Origin: Paenibacillus tritici
Lineage (GTDB): Bacteria > Bacillota > Bacilli > Paenibacillales > Paenibacillaceae
DNA: 64,000 nucleotides
NCBI RefSeq assembly: GCF_013204885.1
Contig: NZ_JABMKX010000011.1
Location: forward strand, 275,079-339,078
Direction: 5' to 3'
Part shown: piece by piece, positions 59,700 through 64,000 of the stretch
Layout of the letters: every line of letters starts with the position of its first letter
Position numbering within the stretch: position 1 is the first letter of the stretch
The notes under the pieces: model-generated
What the model saw: only the letters and a program-made list of their open reading frames with translations
Told to the model about the DNA's origin: nothing
Databases searched by the model: none
Translations under genes and position numbers: made by a program

Positions 59700-60227
59700 T
59701 TACTTAGCTGCACCGGCTTCTACAAGCCATTGCTGCAGCTCCTTGAAGTCTGCGATCTCACCGAGCACGATCTTCTGGATATCACCTTCTGTATTGATGA
59801 TGTAGGTGGACGGTAGTGCGGCAACCCCGTACGAAGCCGATATTTTGCCGGTGACATCAATGATTACAGGGAAAGAGAAGTCCTGCTGCTCCATATACTT
59901 GGATACCGTGCCCTTGGATTCTCCTGCATTAATGAACAAGGTCGCAATTTGAGTCTCTGAGGACTCATGAATTTCATTTAACAACGGCATTTCCTGCATA
60001 CAGGGCTTGCACCAGGTGGCCCAGAAGTTAAGCAGCACGACTCTGCCCTTGTAATCACTCAGACGCACCTTCTCCCCCTTCCAGGTGACCGCTTCAAAAT
60101 CAGGAGCCGGAGCCCCCACCGCCAATCTTCCGGACGGAGTGCGGCTGGAATGATCCATGTATACCCATATTACAGCTATAGTCGCTATGGCAATTACCAG
60201 CAGGGCAACGATCCGGCGGAGCTTCAT
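59700..60227 (-). CDS. TlpA/ResA-like thioredoxin, membrane-anchored
   Basis: A 175-aa extracytoplasmic thiol-disulfide protein. The anchor helix is at about residues 5-23. The redox motif is FWATWCKPCMQEMPLL (CxxC near residues 73-76), and the cis-proline lies in VAALPSTYIIN. The start overlaps nosF by four bases. In a nos-type locus it probably keeps cysteines of a copper-binding or NosL-like partner reduced. Confidence 0.92.
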   Translation of the reverse strand: MKLRRIVALLVIAIATIAVIWVYMDHSSRTPSGRLAVGAPAPDFEAVTWKGEKVRLSDYKGRVVLLNFWATWCKPCMQEMPLLNEIHESSETQIATLFINAGESKGTVSKYMEQQDFSFPVIIDVTGKISASYGVAALPSTYIINTEGDIQKIVLGEIADFKELQQWLVEAGAAK

Positions 60228-60943
60228 CCCAGCCCCAGACTGTGGTTGAAGGCAGCATACAGAGAACCGAACTCTGCACGGATCTCTTCGGTTGGGCCTG
60301 ATCCCACATGTTTACCCTGGTTAAGAAATACAATCTGATCCGCGACCCGGTCCGCAATCTCCAGTTGATGGGTGGAGAAAATAACCGTATGCCCCTCCTC
60401 CTTAATGCCTTGAAGCAGCTTCACAAATTCATTCATCCAGAACGGGTCCAGCCCGTTGGTCGGCTCGTCCATAATCAGCAGCGGCGGTTTGCCGAGCAGC
60501 GCTTGAGCGAACAGAACCCGCTGGCGCATCCCTTTGGAGAAGGTGTTCACCAGGCTGTTGCGTTTATCTGCAAGGCCAACCAGGGTAAGGACTTCCTCTA
60601 CCCTGGTTTTGCGCCCGGGAATTTTGCGCAGCGCCGCCCAGAAGGTCAGCATCTCTTCGGCAGACAATCCATGGCTGAATTGATAGTCATCCGGCATATA
60701 GCCAATTTGCTGCGAGTAGAGCTTGCGTGATGTCTTCCAGTGCAGTCCGCTCACGGATATTTCGCCTGAAGTCGGCTGCAGGATTCCGGCCACCATTCGC
60801 AGAACGGTGCTTTTGCCTGCCCCATTCCCTCCGCAGAGGGCAAGAATGCTGCCTCCGGGAATTTGGAAGCTGATCTCTTCGACCAACGTTTGTTTTTTGA
60901 TCCGCTTGGAGATTCCTTGTACCTGAACCAGCGGGTTATCCAC
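60224..60943 (-). CDS. nosF: NosF-like ABC transporter ATPase
   Basis: A 239-aa ATPase. It has Walker A GGNGAGKST, Q-loop MPDDYQFSHG, signature FSKGMRQRV, Walker B LLIMDEPTNGLDP and H-loop STHQLEI. It works with the NosY-like permease, whose stop it overlaps by eight bases. In nitrous-oxide reductase loci NosDFY supplies sulfur or copper for the CuZ site. Confidence 0.9.
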   Translation of the reverse strand: MDNPLVQVQGISKRIKKQTLVEEISFQIPGGSILALCGGNGAGKSTVLRMVAGILQPTSGEISVSGLHWKTSRKLYSQQIGYMPDDYQFSHGLSAEEMLTFWAALRKIPGRKTRVEEVLTLVGLADKRNSLVNTFSKGMRQRVLFAQALLGKPPLLIMDEPTNGLDPFWMNEFVKLLQGIKEEGHTVIFSTHQLEIADRVADQIVFLNQGKHVGSGPTEEIRAEFGSLYAAFNHSLGLG

Positions 60944-61757
60944 GGGAACGCCCCCTCTCCCAGATCCAATACACCGACAGGATAGACAGCAGTATCCAGA
61001 CTAGACAGACCGCGATAAATAACAGACTGCCGCCCGGACGGCTAATCCACTCCACCCACTGATAATATTCCGGCCCCAGGACAGCCCCCCCGCCCAGCTT
61101 AACGACAACGAACAGGCGAACAAGCTCTGCCGGGTTAAGAATCGTGAGCGCAATCAGCAGCGGCTTGATCCAGAGATAGGGCAGCAGCCCCAAGCCTGCA
61201 ATCAGAAAGGTCGGCCAGCCGATTACGGCGAAGAACCATACCGCAACGGAGACGGTCAGGGCTTGCCAGCGGCTCTGGGAGAGGGAGCCGATGAGCAGGG
61301 CGATCGTCAAGAACAGCAAAACCAGTCCCGCAGAGAAGGCCAAGAAGAGAAAATAAGTGCCGGAATCAAACGCCGTGCCAAGAAATCCGCTGACCAGACC
61401 CATGAGTCCATAACCAAACGCTACAATAACTAACAATACGGCGGCCAGCCCCGTATACTTGCCCAGCACAAACGATAATGTTCCAATGGGATACGTGGAT
61501 AAGAGCTGCCAGCTGCCGTCCTCCTGTTCCGAGGTTAGCGAGAAGGAACCCAGGAATAACGTCATCAATGGCAAAAGATACAGAATCAGGCTCAGCATGG
61601 AACCCGTGACGGCAGTATAACCTTCCACTACATTATTGGCATTAATCAGCAGCAGACTGAGACTGAAGGTGCAGAATAAAGCCAGGAAGGAATACGCCCA
61701 CGGGTTGCGGAAGCCCATCTTCAGCTCTCTGCGGGCAATTTGCAGAATGTCTGCCAT
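60936..61757 (-). CDS. nosY: NosY-like ABC-2 permease
   Basis: A 273-aa membrane protein with six helices. ARRELKMGFRNPWAYSFLAL at the N-terminus and LTSEQEDGSWQLLSTYPIGT in the middle are family hallmarks. It follows nosL by 2 bases. The partner ATPase is at 60224 and the extracytoplasmic partner NosD is at 62305. Confidence 0.9.
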   Translation of the reverse strand: MADILQIARRELKMGFRNPWAYSFLALFCTFSLSLLLINANNVVEGYTAVTGSMLSLILYLLPLMTLFLGSFSLTSEQEDGSWQLLSTYPIGTLSFVLGKYTGLAAVLLVIVAFGYGLMGLVSGFLGTAFDSGTYFLFLAFSAGLVLLFLTIALLIGSLSQSRWQALTVSVAVWFFAVIGWPTFLIAGLGLLPYLWIKPLLIALTILNPAELVRLFVVVKLGGGAVLGPEYYQWVEWISRPGGSLLFIAVCLVWILLSILSVYWIWERGRSRG

Positions 61758-61759
61758 GC

Positions 61760-62308
61760 TTACATATCCATCTCTTCTGACGAAGTACCTTCCTCCGAGC
61801 TATGCTCCTTCATATGATCCTCTCCGCCAGGCATGTCCATGTTCATCATATCCTTATTCTGCTTCCATTCATGGGAAGCCAGCTCTCCGGCGCTCAGCAC
61901 GGTTCCAAGCCCCTGCTCCTTCACGAAGGCTTCGGCTGCCGCTTGATCCTTGAAGCTGACAACCCCATAGGCCATGGGCGTACGCAGAGTCTCGTCATAG
62001 ACATAACTGGCTTTGCTGAATTCAACCCAGGATTTGTCGTTATAGTCGCGGACATAATCCATACCGATCTGATCGGTCCCGTTGGTTGTCTTCCATTCAT
62101 TCATACAGCCGATATCATCAAACTTATAATTCTTGCCGTCCTTGGTGGTCAGCTGCGTGGCGAATGCATCATCCTTCACCTGCATGTTGCAGACGACACA
62201 GATATCCACTTCTTCGTTGATGGCCACCGGCTCATACTTCTTCTGCCCGCAAGCGGCGAGGATTAGCAGGCTCATGACTACCGTCAAGACCAGACTCCAT
62301 TTTCTCAT
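61760..62308 (-). CDS. nosL: NosL copper-chaperone lipoprotein
   Basis: A 182-aa outer-face lipoprotein with the lipid Cys at residue 20 (LAACGQ). The copper-binding motif is CVVCNMQV (about residues 37-44), followed by YKFDDIGCMNEW (about 63-74). The C-terminus is rich in Met, His and acidic residues (NKDMMNMDMPGGEDHMKEHS), longer than in many NosL proteins and likely to bind copper. It overlaps nosD by four bases. Confidence 0.93.
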   Translation of the reverse strand: MRKWSLVLTVVMSLLILAACGQKKYEPVAINEEVDICVVCNMQVKDDAFATQLTTKDGKNYKFDDIGCMNEWKTTNGTDQIGMDYVRDYNDKSWVEFSKASYVYDETLRTPMAYGVVSFKDQAAAEAFVKEQGLGTVLSAGELASHEWKQNKDMMNMDMPGGEDHMKEHSSEEGTSSEEMDM

Positions 62309-63675
62309 AATCTCAGTACCCCCAGATATATTATTGTAATTACGGATAGAAACATTAACAGCCAGCCCGCTACCATTACTGTGCCTTGGCCCCCTGATGC
62401 CTGATCCGTGGTGACTGCCCCTGCATCAAGCTGCATGAGCGGCGCTGAATCCGTTGACCACTGCGCTGTACCGCTGGTATACATATCACTAAGAAACGTC
62501 ATGCCCGGTGACTGGAAAAAAAGCTGATAAGCTGCATTACGGGTGACGAGCTGCTGATAAAAGGGATTGATCGCATACTTCAGATCGCTGATGCCATCGC
62601 CGGTAAGATCCAGTCCTTCGAACGCATCCCAATAATTCCCGTTCATCTCATTGTCCCTGCTGCCCGTGGCCTGGGCTTCAATGACATTCGCCACAAAACC
62701 GTTGCGCTGGAAGCGGTTGCCCTCTGCATTCTCGAATTGAATGCCGGTATAATTCCGGAGGACCAGATTATGCTGCAGGACATTATCGGAGGATTGCTGC
62801 ATATAAATCCCCACCCGGTTGCCTTCTACCAGATTGTTCGTAAGGGTAGAATTACGCACATCGTAGAGCAGGATTCCCTGGGAATGGACATTCCGGCTCT
62901 GCTTGCGGAAGGAGTTCCCGGAGACCACAACATCGGTTACTCCCATCACCATGGCGCCGGTAATGTTATATTCGCCAATGTTGTTAGTGACCTTAGAGCC
63001 GTTGATGTACATGCAGTGGACCCCGTACCGCAGATAAGACAGCTTATTCTGATCGACCACCGTATTGCGGCTGTTCTCCAGATAGATGCCATCCCGCAGA
63101 TAGGATATGTCGTTGTCTCTGATCTCAGCGCCATGAGAGTTATAGAGATCTATCCCGTTGCCTCTCAGGCCTGGCGCCTCTCCAGGGGGAATAAACCAGC
63201 GGATCTTGTTCCCCGACAGCACTCCGCCATCCGCTTCACGCAGTACAATTCCATACCCCGCTGAATGAATCACAAGTCCCTGCAACGTCACCCTGTCGGC
63301 TTCCACCCGAACCGCCGCAGCTTCTCCGTCGTTATTTTGCTGAATATTCAGATTCTCCAGCTGTACACCATCGGCCAGGATCAGCACTGCGGCCGGTTCA
63401 TCCGGGCCGGTATTGAGAAGAGTTGCCGCGCCGTTCCCGTCAATGGTTAATTTCTTATCAATGCGGACAGGGCCCGAATAGGTTCCGGGTTCCAGACTAA
63501 TCCTCTCTCCAGTCCTGGCCGAATCAACAATGGGCTGGAGCGGAATCGCTGCTTCTGTACTTCTCTCCGCCTTGGCTACATTGCAATAGAACAAGCATGT
63601 GGCTAACAAACCTGCTAAGAGTACAACACTAGCTTTGGATAAACCGGACGGATGGAAGATTTGGTTTAGTGGCAT
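62305..63675 (-). CDS. nosD: NosD-like parallel beta-helix protein
   Basis: A 456-aa protein. A signal peptide spans about residues 14-36, followed by a parallel beta-helix with repeats such as LENLNIQQN, LSGNKIRWF, IRDNDISYLRDGIYLENSRN, VTNNIGEY and LQHNLVLRNYTGI (about 45-350). A C-terminal membrane helix (MVAGWLLMFLSVITIIYLGV) anchors it. GAGGGGAG precedes the ATG. It is the first gene of nosDLYF-tlpA. In N2O reducers NosD is needed to mature NosZ, but no nosZ is found in the 325 bases upstream or downstream to 58555. Confidence 0.91.
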   Translation of the reverse strand: MPLNQIFHPSGLSKASVVLLAGLLATCLFYCNVAKAERSTEAAIPLQPIVDSARTGERISLEPGTYSGPVRIDKKLTIDGNGAATLLNTGPDEPAAVLILADGVQLENLNIQQNNDGEAAAVRVEADRVTLQGLVIHSAGYGIVLREADGGVLSGNKIRWFIPPGEAPGLRGNGIDLYNSHGAEIRDNDISYLRDGIYLENSRNTVVDQNKLSYLRYGVHCMYINGSKVTNNIGEYNITGAMVMGVTDVVVSGNSFRKQSRNVHSQGILLYDVRNSTLTNNLVEGNRVGIYMQQSSDNVLQHNLVLRNYTGIQFENAEGNRFQRNGFVANVIEAQATGSRDNEMNGNYWDAFEGLDLTGDGISDLKYAINPFYQQLVTRNAAYQLFFQSPGMTFLSDMYTSGTAQWSTDSAPLMQLDAGAVTTDQASGGQGTVMVAGWLLMFLSVITIIYLGVLRL

Positions 63676-63864
63676 GATTCACTCCCCTCGGTGTATGCCT
63701 GTTCTCCATTCTATCTTTACCAACTGAGCAAACTGGTATAACCTGACGATGATAGATAACCGCCACTCTATAATAACGTTTTCAGTGTAAATAAAAGGAA
63801 GCGGGCTGACTATAGCCCAATGTAGCTATCCCTGCGAGAAAATGTGTCTAAATTGTGATGCGAA

Positions 63865-63955
63865 ACAAGCAAGTGGAAAAACGTTAAGCCTGTTGATTAC
63901 CTATATTCTGGTAATTAAATCAATAGCATGGGCTAAATAAATCTTCCACTCCACA
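63865..63955. repeat. Intergenic repeat family, partial copy 4
   Basis: CAAGCAAGTGGAAAAACGTT begins a stretch similar to the reverse complement of the right end of copy 2 (AAGCAAGTGGATAAACGTAT), and both go on to GTTGAT. TCTTCCACTCCAC follows 70 bases later. The window ends soon after, so the limits are uncertain. The remainder of 63676-64000 holds a short GGGCT/AGCCC dyad near 63815-63830, and nothing else is recognised. Confidence 0.45.
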
Positions 63956-64000
63956 GGTAGCCTTTGCAGCGTAAATAACCGATCAAACTCGGCGAACGTT

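Overview
The window looks like chromosomal DNA of a Paenibacillus-type, aerobic, saprophytic Firmicute. The evidence is moderately GC-rich coding sequence with strong AGGAGG-type ribosome sites and several GTG/TTG starts, three carbohydrate ABC importers with lipoprotein binding proteins and no ATPase of their own, a YesM/YesN two-component pair, a membrane-anchored AraC regulator, two exported proteins with copper-amine-oxidase-N domains, and cre-like and BirA sites. No rRNA, tRNA, CRISPR array or transposase was seen.

Layout. 1-5820: a sugar importer (binding lipoprotein cut by the window start, two permeases) with a divergent AraC-type sensor-regulator. 5921-12921: a copper island, made of csoR-copZ-copA plus a His-rich YtkA-like protein and a small nitrite/sulfite-reductase-like protein, a second csoR paralogue, a DHA2-type MFS exporter and a glutaredoxin-like protein. 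13009-18121: a beta-helix lipoprotein, a MerR/TipAS regulator, a CPBP membrane protease homologue with a MerR-type promoter, and a cell-wall amidase. 18248-25854: a biotin locus with birA facing a seven-gene operon (bioY, acyl-CoA ligase, thiolase, SDR reductase, ecfA, ecfA, ecfT), with a perfect BirA box between them. 25919-30246: a YtrA-type GntR repressor, an ABC exporter pair, an exported protein and a membrane-anchored alpha/beta hydrolase. 30415-38098: a sugar-type importer with a cytosolic 5'-nucleotidase-family phosphatase, preceded by YesM/YesN genes. 38205-39823: a ketopantoate-reductase-like gene divergent from a TetR gene. 39843-40566: non-coding tandem repeats. 40567-43039: a PksB-like hydrolase, a PksC-like acyltransferase and an Sfp-type PPTase without a synthase. 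43221-47305: a DinB protein, a PAS-PAS-MCP gene broken by an in-frame TGA, and an LRR surface protein. 47723-58295: a nine-gene amino-sugar operon (importer, GH84, DUF4127, NanE, RpiR, ROK, FAD oxidoreductase). 58555-63675: a methyltransferase, then nosD-nosL-nosY-nosF-tlpA with no nosZ.

Three signals stand out. First, the two CsoR paralogues appear to use two different G-tract operators, the second shared by csoR2, the exporter and the glutaredoxin. Second, the GH84/DUF4127/NanE/ROK/FAD-oxidoreductase operon is a plausible uncharacterised amino-sugar pathway. Third, an intergenic repeat family with a core like AGTTGGATAAACGNCACTTAATT occurs at four places, and a separate 219-bp inverted-repeat-bounded element sits between merR and the CPBP gene.

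All functions are inferred from motifs read by eye and from gene context. No database search was run. Start codons were chosen from ribosome-site spacing and may differ from other annotations.
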